A stretch of DNA of 64,000 bases from CAMBDS01 sp964355675 (GCA_964355675.1 CAYHEC010000014.1:26741-90740), one strand, 5' to 3'. Shown: positions 17,564 to 25,758, counted from the stretch's first letter. Numbers and translations are program-made. The notes: a model not told the origin generated them from the sequence alone.

Positions 17564-18941
17564 TGTACTCCTCAAACGATTTCGGCGCATCCACATGGTA
17601 GGAATCGGCGGTTCAGGGATGTCAGGAATTGCTGAAGTGTTGATCGGAACCGGTTTCCGAGTGACAGGGAGTGATCAGAGCGAATCGGATTTGACCCGTC
17701 GATTGCAGAATTTGGGGGCCGAAGTATATATCGGCCACAGCGCTAATTACGTTGGGGACGCCGAAGCGGTTGTTTATTCCAGCGCCATCAAACAGGATCA
17801 TGTGGAGCTTGTAGCGGCGCGAATAAATAAGATACCGTTGATCCCCAGAGCCGAAATGCTGGCGGAATTGATGCGGATGAAAGCCGGAGTGGCAATCTCT
17901 GGGACTCACGGTAAAACGACGACAACATCACTGACTGGAGCCGTGTTGACGGCGGGGAACCTTGATCCGACAGTGATTGTGGGTGGGAGGTTGAGACGGT
18001 TAGATGATGGCGTCAGGCGTGGCGCAGGCGAGATTTTGGTGGCAGAAGCAGATGAGTTTGATCAATCATTTCTAAGGTTAGCTCCTACGTTGGTAGTGAT
18101 TACCAATATCGATGAAGACCATATCGAGTGTTACGGCAGTTTTGAGGCGCTGGAAGAAGCCTTTATCAGTTTTGGAAATTCGGTACCGTTTTATGGAAGG
18201 GCTATCGTCTGTCTCGATGAGCCTTCCATTCAGAAAGTTTTACCTCGCTTCAATCGTTCAGTACTGACTTATGGGCTGTCGCCGCAGGCTGATGTGCGCG
18301 GCAGTGAAGTCTCCTTCAAGCGGATGGAGACAGTGTTCACAGTATCAGCTAACGGCGGAAAATTAGGTGAGATTGTCTTGCCCTTGCCGGGTCGTCACAA
18401 CGTGTTGAATGCTCTCGCATCGATAGCAGTAGCGCTGGAATTAGGCGTTGCTTTTGAGAATATAAAATCGGCTCTCGAGCAATTCGAAGGAGTCCACCGT
18501 AGATTCGAGATTATGGGTGAAATCAACGGCGTCATGGTTGTAGATGATTTTGCCCATCATCCGGCGGAAATCGCCGCTACTCTCGCCGCGGCTAAAGCGG
18601 GGTGGAATAGGCCTCTGGTAGCGATTTTTCAACCCCATCTGTTCAGCCGTACGCAGAGCCTTGCCAAGGAATTCGGGAGAGCTTTATTGGCGGCCGAAAC
18701 GGCGATAATTCTTCCGATTTATCCAGCCCGGGAATCACCGATCGAAGGTGTTACCAATGAGTTGATTGTTGATGCGGCGCGGGAATTGGGGCACAAGCAT
18801 GTTATCGGACTTGATGATCGAAGTAAAGTGATTGAGGTCGTTCGCGCGATCATCCAGCCCGGGGATATATTACTCACGATCGGAGCTGGAGATGTTTATA
18901 AGCTCGCTCCGATGATAATCGAAGGGCTGTCTGGTAGGTAG
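17556..18941 (+). CDS. murC: UDP-MurNAc-L-alanine ligase MurC
   Basis: A 461-residue ligase adding the first L-Ala to UDP-MurNAc. It has the N-terminal MVGIGGSGMSGIAEVL (about 14-29), VYSSAIKQDH near 72, ATP loop ISGTHGKTTTTSL (about 111-123), ADEFDQSF near 172, HRRFEIMGE near 310 with VVDDFAHHPAEI near 325, and FQPHLFSRT near 354. It overlaps murG by eight bases. A triplicated repeat separates it from murB, breaking the otherwise coupled gene run. Confidence 0.97.
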   Translation: MLDVLLKRFRRIHMVGIGGSGMSGIAEVLIGTGFRVTGSDQSESDLTRRLQNLGAEVYIGHSANYVGDAEAVVYSSAIKQDHVELVAARINKIPLIPRAEMLAELMRMKAGVAISGTHGKTTTTSLTGAVLTAGNLDPTVIVGGRLRRLDDGVRRGAGEILVAEADEFDQSFLRLAPTLVVITNIDEDHIECYGSFEALEEAFISFGNSVPFYGRAIVCLDEPSIQKVLPRFNRSVLTYGLSPQADVRGSEVSFKRMETVFTVSANGGKLGEIVLPLPGRHNVLNALASIAVALELGVAFENIKSALEQFEGVHRRFEIMGEINGVMVVDDFAHHPAEIAATLAAAKAGWNRPLVAIFQPHLFSRTQSLAKEFGRALLAAETAIILPIYPARESPIEGVTNELIVDAARELGHKHVIGLDDRSKVIEVVRAIIQPGDILLTIGAGDVYKLAPMIIEGLSGR

Positions 18942-18942
18942 A

Positions 18943-19063
18943 GCCGATTCAAATCGGCGGTATTAACGAAGAAGAATTCAGCACTGCCGATTCAAATCGG
19001 TGGTACTAACGAAGAAGAATTCAGTACTGCCGATTTAAATCGGCAGTACTAACGAAGAAAACA
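18943..19063 (+). repeat. 43-bp unit repeated about 2.8 times, murC-murB gap
   Basis: Units start at 18943, 18986 and 19029. Each opens with the palindrome GCCGATT-(C/T)-AAATCGGC or a close variant and continues GGTACTAACGAAGAAGAATTCAG. The units are contiguous and differ at a few positions, some of them compensatory within the palindrome (ATCGGC, ATCGGT, ATCGGC). A similar palindrome GGCGATT-G-AAATCGCC occurs near 28995. Confidence 0.9.
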
Positions 19064-20074
19064 ATGTCAAATCTGCTCACGGCAAAGGATCTTGCCGACT
19101 ATAAACTGATTGGCGAACTGAAACTTAGGATTGAGAAAGAGACCGATAGTCGTTGCCTGATCGATGAATCGCTTGCCAAGCATACATCGTGGAGAGTCGG
19201 CGGTCCGGCAAGATTGTATGCCTACCCGTCATCGGGTATGGCGCTTGCAAATTTGATTCAATTTTGTAACTTCGAAAGACTGGCATTTTTTACAATCGGA
19301 TATGGAACGAACTTGCTGGTTTCAGACGATGGATTTGCGGGGTGCGTGATCGACCTTGCGGAAGGCGCCCGAAATATCTCAGTGGGGCGGACAACTGTCC
19401 GCCCTACCGCCCCGGACGAAGAACTGAGTGCTGGCGGGGGAGCCTGGCTGGGGGAGGTGGTGCGGATAGCGGCTGAACACGGGCTTAGCGGAATGGAAAG
19501 ACTTGCCGGGATACCCGGCGGTGTTGGCGGGGGGATGTCGATGAACGCGGGGGCGTTTGGAATGTCGATATCAGATTGTCTGGTGGAGGCAACGGTAGTC
19601 GATAAGAACGGTGTGACAACGGTTATAAAGAAAGATGACGTTGGTTTTGGGTATCGTAGCGCACCAGGAATTGCTGGAAAAACGGTTACAGAAACAATTT
19701 TCCACCTGAAAAAAGAGCACAAGAGCAGGATTATTCGCACAGTAGAATCGACAATTACTGATCGATTTCGCCGTAACGTGATGACTTTACCATCGGCGGG
19801 GAGCGTCTTCAAGAACCCAATCGGAGGCTTTTCCGCGAAAATGGTCGAAGCTGTAGGCGGAAAAGGGTTAAGGGAAGGGGGCGTCGAAGTATCGCAGTTG
19901 CACGGCAATTTTATCGTCAACACAGGCGCTGGGAATGCATCGGACATCGTGAAGCTCATTAATCGAATTAGGTCGATGGTTCGCGAACGCTTTGATGTAT
20001 CGCTCGAGTTGGAAGTGAGAACGCTCGGCTTTGTCGGCGACATTCTCGAAGATTATAAAACCAAGGTTATCTAA
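19064..20074 (+). CDS. murB: UDP-N-acetylenolpyruvoylglucosamine reductase MurB with palindrome insert
   Basis: A 336-residue FAD enzyme reducing UDP-GlcNAc-enolpyruvate with NADPH. It has HTSWRVGGPARLYAYP (about 42-57), GYGTNLLVSDDGF (about 81-93), the FAD loop GIPGGVGGGMSMNAGAFG near 150, VGFGYRSA near 195, the catalytic serine in LPSAGSVFKNP near 246, and a C-terminal LELEVRTLG carrying the conserved Glu. Residues 107-115, VGRTTVRPT, are encoded by an intact palindromic repeat (19381-19408) in the loop just before the ELSAGGGAWLGEVVR strand. MurB proteins have a short turn here, so this is an in-frame insert in a tolerant loop. The active-site motifs are intact. Confidence 0.95.
   Translation: MSNLLTAKDLADYKLIGELKLRIEKETDSRCLIDESLAKHTSWRVGGPARLYAYPSSGMALANLIQFCNFERLAFFTIGYGTNLLVSDDGFAGCVIDLAEGARNISVGRTTVRPTAPDEELSAGGGAWLGEVVRIAAEHGLSGMERLAGIPGGVGGGMSMNAGAFGMSISDCLVEATVVDKNGVTTVIKKDDVGFGYRSAPGIAGKTVTETIFHLKKEHKSRIIRTVESTITDRFRRNVMTLPSAGSVFKNPIGGFSAKMVEAVGGKGLREGGVEVSQLHGNFIVNTGAGNASDIVKLINRIRSMVRERFDVSLELEVRTLGFVGDILEDYKTKVI
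19381..19408. repeat. Palindromic repeat (GCGGACAACTGTCCGC family) inside murB
   Basis: GGGCGGACA-AC-TGTCCGCCC with flanking AGTG/TACC, 28 bp in total. It is read in frame as VGRTTVRPT. The same family is found at 31121, 41647, 41692 and in the arrays beside the RAYT gene. Confidence 0.9.
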
Positions 20075-20838
20075 TTAACAAACAAGCACATAATCAGCAA
20101 TTTAAGGCAAAACTGGCGCGTTGGATCGTGCTGGGTATGGTTGGCTGCGCTTTGTTGGGGGGCGTTGGGTTTGGGCTGTGGCAGGCTGGGTGGACGCTTT
20201 TAGAAAAGTCGAGCTGGAGTAACTTAGAGACCGTTCAGGTATTTGGTTTGAACCGACTTACTGAGAAGGAAATAATCACCGGATCACGGCTTAAAAGGAA
20301 TATGAATATTATGCGGTTGTCGCTCGACCGCATAGCCGACGAGGTTGAGAAAAATCCGGGTGTAGCCAAAGCTCGCGTTATACGGCGGCTTCCTGGCAGA
20401 TTGGTGATCAAAATTGAAGAACGAAAACCAGTCGCGGCAATTTATCGAAACAAGCTTTGGCTGGTTGATGAAACTGGTGTGATTTTTTCAGCCACCGGCC
20501 CGAAGGAAGTGATCGATGTTCCTGTTCTGACTGGAGATTTTGATCTTGGGAAAAATGGATCGGCATCCATACGACGTGCCGCAAAACTTGCTGGGACCAT
20601 CCATGATGGTTTCCCAGTCGTATTCGATCATTTGGCAGAGATATCACTGGTATCAGGCCAATTTCAATTTCGTTTGCAGGATGGTGGTGCAAGAATTTTG
20701 TCTCCTGATCCAGCGAGTCCTGCGGCGTTGTCAAAACTCGAGCACTTTCTCCAGCAAAAAGGAAACGAAATCCCTGCTGGTTGTGAATACGTTGACCTTC
20801 GCTATCCGGCGATGGTAATTACTGGAACAGAAGGTTAA
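20074..20838 (+). CDS. ftsQ: Cell division protein FtsQ, probable AUU start
   Basis: About 254 residues if started at ATT 20074: a basic cytoplasmic tail (NKQAHNQQFKAKLARW), one membrane helix (IVLGMVGCALLGGVGFGLWQ), a POTRA domain (LETVQVFGLNRLTEKEI, then VAKARVIRRLPGRLVIKIEERKPVA) and the FtsQ beta domain (LWLVDETGVIF, VPVLTG). No ATG/GTG/TTG exists between the in-frame stop at 20056 and GTG 20128, which lies inside the membrane helix. ATT 20074 overlaps the murB stop (TAATT, shaped like the common TAATG coupling site) and follows AAGG by 8 bases. FtsQ links the early and late divisome. The identity is firm; the start is inferred. Confidence 0.88.
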   Translation: MNKQAHNQQFKAKLARWIVLGMVGCALLGGVGFGLWQAGWTLLEKSSWSNLETVQVFGLNRLTEKEIITGSRLKRNMNIMRLSLDRIADEVEKNPGVAKARVIRRLPGRLVIKIEERKPVAAIYRNKLWLVDETGVIFSATGPKEVIDVPVLTGDFDLGKNGSASIRRAAKLAGTIHDGFPVVFDHLAEISLVSGQFQFRLQDGGARILSPDPASPAALSKLEHFLQQKGNEIPAGCEYVDLRYPAMVITGTEG

Positions 20839-20893
20839 GGCTAAGGCTAAGGTCAAGGTTAAGGTCAAGGTTAAGGTTAAGGTTAAGGTTAAG
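20833..20893 (+). repeat. GGTTAA-type hexamer array, ftsQ-ftsA
   Basis: About ten tandem 6-bp units of the form GG(T/C)(T/C)AA, mostly GGTTAA with interspersed GGCTAA and GGTCAA. The ftsQ stop codon (20836-20838) is part of the first unit. A strong GGGAGG ribosome binding site for ftsA follows at 20905-20910. Confidence 0.9.
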
Positions 20894-20915
20894 AACAGGA
20901 ATTCCGGGAGGAATT

Positions 20916-22172
20916 ATGCCAGTGGCAGAAACAGTTGTAGGGCTTGATCTTGGGACGACAAAAATCACCGCGATAATTGTCGAGGTGAGTGAATCGTCAG
21001 AAATGCGTGTCGTGGGCGTCGGAACGACTAAGTCACCCGGTGTGCGAAGAGGAGTAGTGGTTGATATCGAACAAACTACTGACGCCATTCGAGAGGCGGT
21101 TGATCTTGCCGAGCAGATGGCGGGGACCAAGGTGAGAGAAGTTTACGTTGGCGTGGCTGGCGATCATATTCGGTCGATTAATAGTCGCGGAGTCATCGCT
21201 GTATCACGGACGCAACAAGTCGGCTACGGCAATATCATCTCCCAATTCGATAAGGAACGGGTAATCGAACGAGCTCGTGAGGTGGCTCTACCAAGTGACC
21301 GCGAGGTTCTTCATGTTCTACCCCAGCATTTTACAGTGGATAATGAGACCAATATTCGCGAACCTGTCGGTATGACTGGGATGAGACTCGAAGCTGATGT
21401 TCACATTATCACAGGTGCAAGAGCATCTTCGCAGAATATTTACCACTGTGTCAAAGGGGCAGGAATGCACCTGAAGGAGCTGGTGCTTGAGCCTCTTGCG
21501 TCGAGTTATGCTGTTCTCGATGAAGATGAAAAAGACCTCGGAGTAGCCTTAATCGACATCGGCGGAGGGACCACCGATATTGTTGTTTTTCTTGAAGGTT
21601 CTATCCGTCATACAGCCGTGATTGGGCTGGGTGGAGAAAATGTTACTCGCGACGTAGCTTCGGTTATAGGCATTGCCAGCGAAACGGCAGAAAAACTGAA
21701 GATCGAAAAAGGAGGCGTTTTCCCACCGCTTCCTGAAACCCAAGCTATCAACGTACCGCAACATGGTGAGTGGAAGGCAAAACAGGTTGATCCAGCAGAT
21801 CTGAACGCTGTTATCAATGCCCGGATGGATGAGATATTCAGACTGGTGATGCGGGAATTGAAGCGCGTTGACCTCCTTGACAGGCTTTCGGCAGGTATCG
21901 TCCTGACAGGCGGGGCTTCGTTGCTACGCGGAACGACGAAACTTGCGGAAGATATTTTCCATAAGCCAGTTAGGATCGGTATCCCATGTGGTCTAAACGG
22001 GCTCGCTGAGACTATTCAGAGCCCAGCTCACGCGACGGGGGTTGGGTTGGTCCTTTATGCGCTGAGAGAAGGCGCCGTAACTGCATCGGCTTCTGGTGCG
22101 AGAAGTCAGCGTGGCGCTATATCTGGATTATTCAACTCTCTGCGTGGGATATTCGAAGGTCTGGTGACTTAG
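20916..22172 (+). CDS. ftsA: Cell division protein FtsA
   Basis: A 418-residue actin-like ATPase that tethers FtsZ to the membrane and recruits later proteins. It has the phosphate-1 loop VGLDLGTTKITAII (about 8-21), a SHS2/1C domain around 85-170, phosphate-2 ALIDIGGGTTDIVVF (about 211-225), the adenosine motif GIVLTGGASLLRG (about 327-339), and a C-terminal amphipathic tail SGLFNSLRGIFEGLVT for membrane binding. It has an ideal Shine-Dalgarno (GGGAGG, 6-base spacing). Six 40-bp repeats separate it from ftsZ. Confidence 0.96.
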   Translation: MPVAETVVGLDLGTTKITAIIVEVSESSEMRVVGVGTTKSPGVRRGVVVDIEQTTDAIREAVDLAEQMAGTKVREVYVGVAGDHIRSINSRGVIAVSRTQQVGYGNIISQFDKERVIERAREVALPSDREVLHVLPQHFTVDNETNIREPVGMTGMRLEADVHIITGARASSQNIYHCVKGAGMHLKELVLEPLASSYAVLDEDEKDLGVALIDIGGGTTDIVVFLEGSIRHTAVIGLGGENVTRDVASVIGIASETAEKLKIEKGGVFPPLPETQAINVPQHGEWKAKQVDPADLNAVINARMDEIFRLVMRELKRVDLLDRLSAGIVLTGGASLLRGTTKLAEDIFHKPVRIGIPCGLNGLAETIQSPAHATGVGLVLYALREGAVTASASGARSQRGAISGLFNSLRGIFEGLVT

Positions 22173-22195
22173 GGTGTCGTCATCTGGATATGATC

Positions 22196-22480
22196 GGTAG
22201 CGCGGCGATTTATCGCGCCATTCGTCCCAAACGGCATTACAGGCGCGATAAATCGCTGCGCTACCGCAACCATCAGTTATAGGCGCGATAAATCGCTGCG
22301 CTACCGCAACCATCAGTTTTAGGCGCGATAATTCGCTGCGCTACCGCAACCATCAGTTATAGGCGCGATAAATCGCTGCGCTACCGCAACCATCAGTTTT
22401 AGGCGCGATAATTCGCTGCGCTACCGCAACCATCAGTTACAGGCGCGATAAATCGCTGCGCTACCGCAACTGTCAGTGTT
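22196..22480 (+). repeat. Six tandem 40-bp repeats plus inverted half, ftsA-ftsZ
   Basis: Units begin at 22241, 22281, 22321, 22361, 22401 and 22441: AGGCGCGATAAATCGCTGCG, then CTACCGCAACCATCAGTT and two variable bases. Units 2-3 and 4-5 match as 80-bp pairs (AAATCGC...TTTT then AATTCGC...TTA), so the last expansion was probably by two units. GGTAGCGCGGCGATTTATCG at 22196 is the reverse complement of the unit core, making a hairpin with the first unit. The units are contiguous, so this is not CRISPR. The remaining gap to ftsZ (22481-22626) has a weak TTGACA (22524-22529) without a convincing -10. Confidence 0.92.
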
Positions 22481-22626
22481 GGTGTGACACAACACGAAGG
22501 TATTAGGGCAACAAGCCCGAAGTTTGACACCATGAGCGGCTCACATAGAGATTCGAGGCACAACTATCGACAAGATAGCGTTATGAAAAATTGTCAAAAT
22601 CATAAAATTTCTGGAGAAAGAAGGAA

Positions 22627-23943
22627 ATGAGCACTCCCCTCAACTTCGAATTCGCAGACGACAAACAGCTTACAGCTGTTATGAAAGTCGTTGGGGTCGG
22701 CGGAGCCGGCGGTAATGCAGTAGATCGGATGATTCAGTCAGGTTTGACTGGTGTTGAATTTATTTCGATCAACACCGACGCGCAGTCGTTGGATCGGACA
22801 TTAGCGCCCAGAAAACTGCAGATAGGCAGAACATTAACCAAAGGTCTTGGCGCGGGCGCTAACCCAACTATTGGTCGCGAAGCGGCTGATCAGGACGTAG
22901 AACTGATCACAGAAGCGCTCCGAGGAGCTGACCTTGTTTTCATCTCAGCTGGAATGGGTGGAGGGACCGGGACTGGAGCGGCTCCGAAAGTGGCTGAAAT
23001 TGCCCGTTCTCTCGGTGCCTTGACCATCGCAATTATCACCAAGCCATTCCATTTTGAAGGTAACAAGCGAATGGCAGTTGCCGACCAAGGCGTCAAATTA
23101 TTGCGTGAACAGGTGGACACTTTGGTTGTTATTCCAAATCAGCGGCTCTTGAGTATCGTCGATGCCGGAACCAGTTTCATGGAAGCGTTCAAACGTGCGG
23201 ATTCTGTTTTGACAGACGCCACGCGCGGCATTTCCGATATTATTTCGATACCCGGCCTCATCAACGTTGATTTTGCTGATGTGAGAACAATCATGCAAGG
23301 TTCAGGCGATGCGATGATGGGAATCGGCGTCGCCAGCGGAGAGGATCGCGGTAAGAAAGCGGCTTTGATGGCTATTCACTCGCCCTTACTGGAAGATGTG
23401 AAGATCAACGGCGCGCTGAGTGTATTGGTTAATATAACCGGTTCGCCTGATATGACCCTCTTTGAGATAGATCAAGCGGCTTGGGAGGTCACCAATGCGG
23501 CTGGGGCTAATGCGAATGTAATTTTTGGCGCAGTAGTCGATAGTGCGGCGGGTGATGATATTCGCGTGACTGTTATTGCTACCGGATTCAAGAGTCCATC
23601 CGTAGATCTGCCTCTGCTTCCAGATCCGAGTTATGATTTTAAAAAACAGCCTCGTCCCGACATCTCAATCCCGACAATTACTCGTCGGGAGCAGGAAACA
23701 GCGCGATCAGCCGACCCATTCGCCGTTAAAACGAATGGATCGATCAACGGCAACGGCAACGGTAACGGAAACGGGCATATAAATGGCAATGGCCACTCTG
23801 ATATCCTTGGAGACAGCGGCGGCCATTCAATTCCCATTAATCCGAATCGCATCCACCTTGAAGTCAATCTCGACGATGATCCTCCAGTAGATTTCGCAGT
23901 TCCGACATTCATGCGGCGAAACGGAAATCACGTCAAACAGTAG
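22627..23943 (+). CDS. ftsZ: Cell division protein FtsZ with Asn-Gly-rich linker
   Basis: A 438-residue tubulin-like GTPase forming the Z ring. It has VVGVGGAGGNAVDRM (about 21-35), INTDAQSL, tubulin signature GGGTGTGAAP (about 113-122), TKPFHFEG and NVDFADVRTIM near 215. The intrinsically disordered linker (about 330-420) contains an Asn-Gly dipeptide run (about 375-392) encoded by AACGG(C/T/A) repeats. The C-terminal peptide is VPTFMRRNG, the conserved FtsA-binding tail. The start ATG has GGAGAAAGAAGGA upstream. The Asn-Gly run looks like recent repeat expansion and may vary between strains. Confidence 0.97.
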   Translation: MSTPLNFEFADDKQLTAVMKVVGVGGAGGNAVDRMIQSGLTGVEFISINTDAQSLDRTLAPRKLQIGRTLTKGLGAGANPTIGREAADQDVELITEALRGADLVFISAGMGGGTGTGAAPKVAEIARSLGALTIAIITKPFHFEGNKRMAVADQGVKLLREQVDTLVVIPNQRLLSIVDAGTSFMEAFKRADSVLTDATRGISDIISIPGLINVDFADVRTIMQGSGDAMMGIGVASGEDRGKKAALMAIHSPLLEDVKINGALSVLVNITGSPDMTLFEIDQAAWEVTNAAGANANVIFGAVVDSAAGDDIRVTVIATGFKSPSVDLPLLPDPSYDFKKQPRPDISIPTITRREQETARSADPFAVKTNGSINGNGNGNGNGHINGNGHSDILGDSGGHSIPINPNRIHLEVNLDDDPPVDFAVPTFMRRNGNHVKQ

Positions 23944-23984
23944 ATTAGCAGGGCGGATAGCCATCCACCCTACGATTCGCCTCG

Positions 23985-24833
23985 GTGTATGAAGGAATGA
24001 TCATATCTTCAAAAGAGACGGACGAGTCAGCGTCTGAGGGATTATTCGCTGAACAACTTCCGGTAACCAACGTCGAACCTTACGATGCGCTGGCGTTATT
24101 TTACGACCGGATGATGGCTCATGTCGATTACGGGCATTGGTCGCGATTTACCATCGACCTGTTGTTACGGCACGGCTTGACTGAAGATATACCCAGCAAG
24201 CGGCGTCTTCTCGAAGCGGCTTGTGGAACCGGAACTCTGGCGTTGGCTCTTGCCCGGTTTGATCTTGAGATAGATGCTTTTGATCGCTCTGTGGGAATGA
24301 TCGAGATGGCGCTGAAAAAGTCAGAGAAAATTCCCAATGCTCCAAATTTTTTCGTTGGATCATTCGAGAATTTCGAAGCGAAATCATCTTATGATGCAAC
24401 TATCTGTCTCTACGATTCTATAAATTATCTACTTGAGCCAAAGGATGTCACCCGGTTTCTCCGCAGAATCGGAGAAGTGCTCAAACCGGGCGGGATATTC
24501 CTGTTCGACATTTGTACCGAGTTGAACTCAATTCTGCATTTCAATGGACGTCGAGAACGAGAGGCAGGTCCGGGATATCGATACCAACGAGTCATGCGGT
24601 ACAAACATGCCAATAGAATACAGGAGAATAGCTTCGAAATAGCGTTGGATGGACCACCACCGCAAATAATAAAAGAGCATCATAGGCAAAAAATCTACTC
24701 ACTTGAGGAGATTCGAGGTTTTATAGCTGATGCTGGTTTGTCGTTGGTCGAAGAGTTGGATGGGTATGAGCGAAAACGTCCCACCAGCCGTTCGTTAAGA
24801 GTTCATTTTCTTGTCAGAAAGCCGCTGAGGTAG
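23985..24833 (+). CDS. Class I SAM-dependent methyltransferase
   Basis: A 282-residue cytoplasmic protein. YDALALFYDRMMAHVDYGHW near residue 34 is the typical entry of methyltransferase 11/25 families, LLEAACGTGTLALAL (about 72-86) is the AdoMet loop, and YDATICLYDSINYLL near 135 and LKPGGIFLFDI near 168 complete the fold. The substrate cannot be told. The start is ambiguous: GTG 23985 or ATG 23997, the latter directly abutting GAAGGA with no spacing. A terminator follows, so it probably closes the transcription unit that begins in the dcw cluster. Confidence 0.8.
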   Translation: MYEGMIISSKETDESASEGLFAEQLPVTNVEPYDALALFYDRMMAHVDYGHWSRFTIDLLLRHGLTEDIPSKRRLLEAACGTGTLALALARFDLEIDAFDRSVGMIEMALKKSEKIPNAPNFFVGSFENFEAKSSYDATICLYDSINYLLEPKDVTRFLRRIGEVLKPGGIFLFDICTELNSILHFNGRREREAGPGYRYQRVMRYKHANRIQENSFEIALDGPPPQIIKEHHRQKIYSLEEIRGFIADAGLSLVEELDGYERKRPTSRSLRVHFLVRKPLR

Positions 24834-24853
24834 GCCATTCCCAGCAGCAGACG

Positions 24854-24884
24854 ACCCGGCTTTTTACCGAGAGCCGGGTTTTGT
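24854..24884 (+). terminator. Rho-independent terminator
   Basis: ACCCGGCT (24854-24861) pairs with AGCCGGGT (24872-24879), followed by TTTTGTCTTT. It is placed just after the methyltransferase stop. Confidence 0.8.
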
Positions 24885-24945
24885 CTTTGAGAGTGCAATA
24901 TCCTCACTTATACTAAGTTGCATTCATTGGGACACCATTGTAATT

Positions 24946-25081
24946 GTTTTCAGTACGACAGACATTCTTGTCTGTCACAAAATACAATACTTTAGACAAT
25001 CTCTGTTTTCGGAGACAGACAGGAATGTCTGTCGTACTGAAAACAACTTAGTATTAGGACGGACAGGAGTGTCCGCCCTCC
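24946..25081. repeat. 31-bp inverted repeat plus a 26-bp palindrome before ftsE
   Basis: Arms 24946-24976 and 25014-25044 (GTTTTCAGTACGACAGACAT...) are reverse complements with one mismatch in 31. Each arm is itself palindromic (GACAGACATTC...GTCTGTC). It is followed by GGACGGACA-GGAG-TGTCCGCCCTCC at 25056-25081, a member of the GGGCGGAC family. Confidence 0.85.
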
Positions 25082-25104
25082 ATGAAGGAAATTCCAAGGT
25101 CGAT

Positions 25105-25758
25105 ATGGTAAAACTAATGAATGTCACATACCAACATCAGGGCGGAGGAGGCGTCGATGGCGTGACTCTCGAAGTCAAAGGCGGGGAATTGATCCTGTTG
25201 GTTGGTCGAACCGGGGCTGGCAAAACGACAATTCTCCGGTTGATTTCTCTTGAGTTGAAACCCGACAGTGGTGAGATTGTCCTCGAACGATTTCGTGCCA
25301 CTGAGATGAAGCCACATCTGTTACCCCATTGGCGCAGACGACTGGGGATTGTTTACCAAGACCTTAGGCTACTCTCTGATCGAACGGCACTCGACAATGT
25401 GCTTCTCGCCGCGTTATGTGAAAGAAATTTACCGGGTAAGGCCCGTGATCGAGCAATAAGGGCTATTTCGAACGTCGGACTTGCATCAAAAATTCACAGT
25501 TTTCCTCATGAACTTTCTGCTGGCGAGCAACAGCGGGCGGCGCTTGCCAGAGCGATAGTAAACGAACCTTTCGTACTTCTTGCCGATGAGCCTCTAAGTC
25601 ATCTTGATGCGGCAACGTCGGAAGATATAGTCGCCCAATTGAAGCGCGTCAATCAGGCGGGTACGGCAGTACTCGTTGCCACCCATCAACCGGAGCGCTT
25701 TGAATCGCTTCGACCACGGATTATTCGTCTCGAAAATGGAAAGGCGAACAGCTTATGA
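25105..25758 (+). CDS. ftsE: Cell division ATP-binding protein FtsE
   Basis: A 217-residue ABC ATPase: Walker A GRTGAGKT (about 36-43), Q-loop YQDLRLL near 85, signature LSAGEQQRAALARA (about 132-145), Walker B FVLLADEPLSHLD near 152, H-loop ATHQPERF near 185. With FtsX it forms a complex that activates septal amidases or hydrolases rather than transporting. The frame extends up to 25069, but that part lies in a palindrome. ATG 25105, with AAGG five bases upstream, is the better start. It overlaps ftsX by four bases. Confidence 0.92.
   Translation: MVKLMNVTYQHQGGGGVDGVTLEVKGGELILLVGRTGAGKTTILRLISLELKPDSGEIVLERFRATEMKPHLLPHWRRRLGIVYQDLRLLSDRTALDNVLLAALCERNLPGKARDRAIRAISNVGLASKIHSFPHELSAGEQQRAALARAIVNEPFVLLADEPLSHLDAATSEDIVAQLKRVNQAGTAVLVATHQPERFESLRPRIIRLENGKANSL

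Noticed and set aside
19258..20043. 261-residue ORF antisense to murB
   Set aside because: Pro/Ser/Thr-rich shadow of a clear murB; codon usage follows murB.
20833..20893. GGTTAA array as a chromosome telomere
   Set aside because: It is internal, short and lies between two cotranscribed genes.
22241..22480. Tandem 40-bp repeats as a CRISPR array
   Set aside because: Units are contiguous with no unique spacers and no cas genes occur in the window. The same holds for the 38-bp (1513) and 43-bp (18943) arrays.
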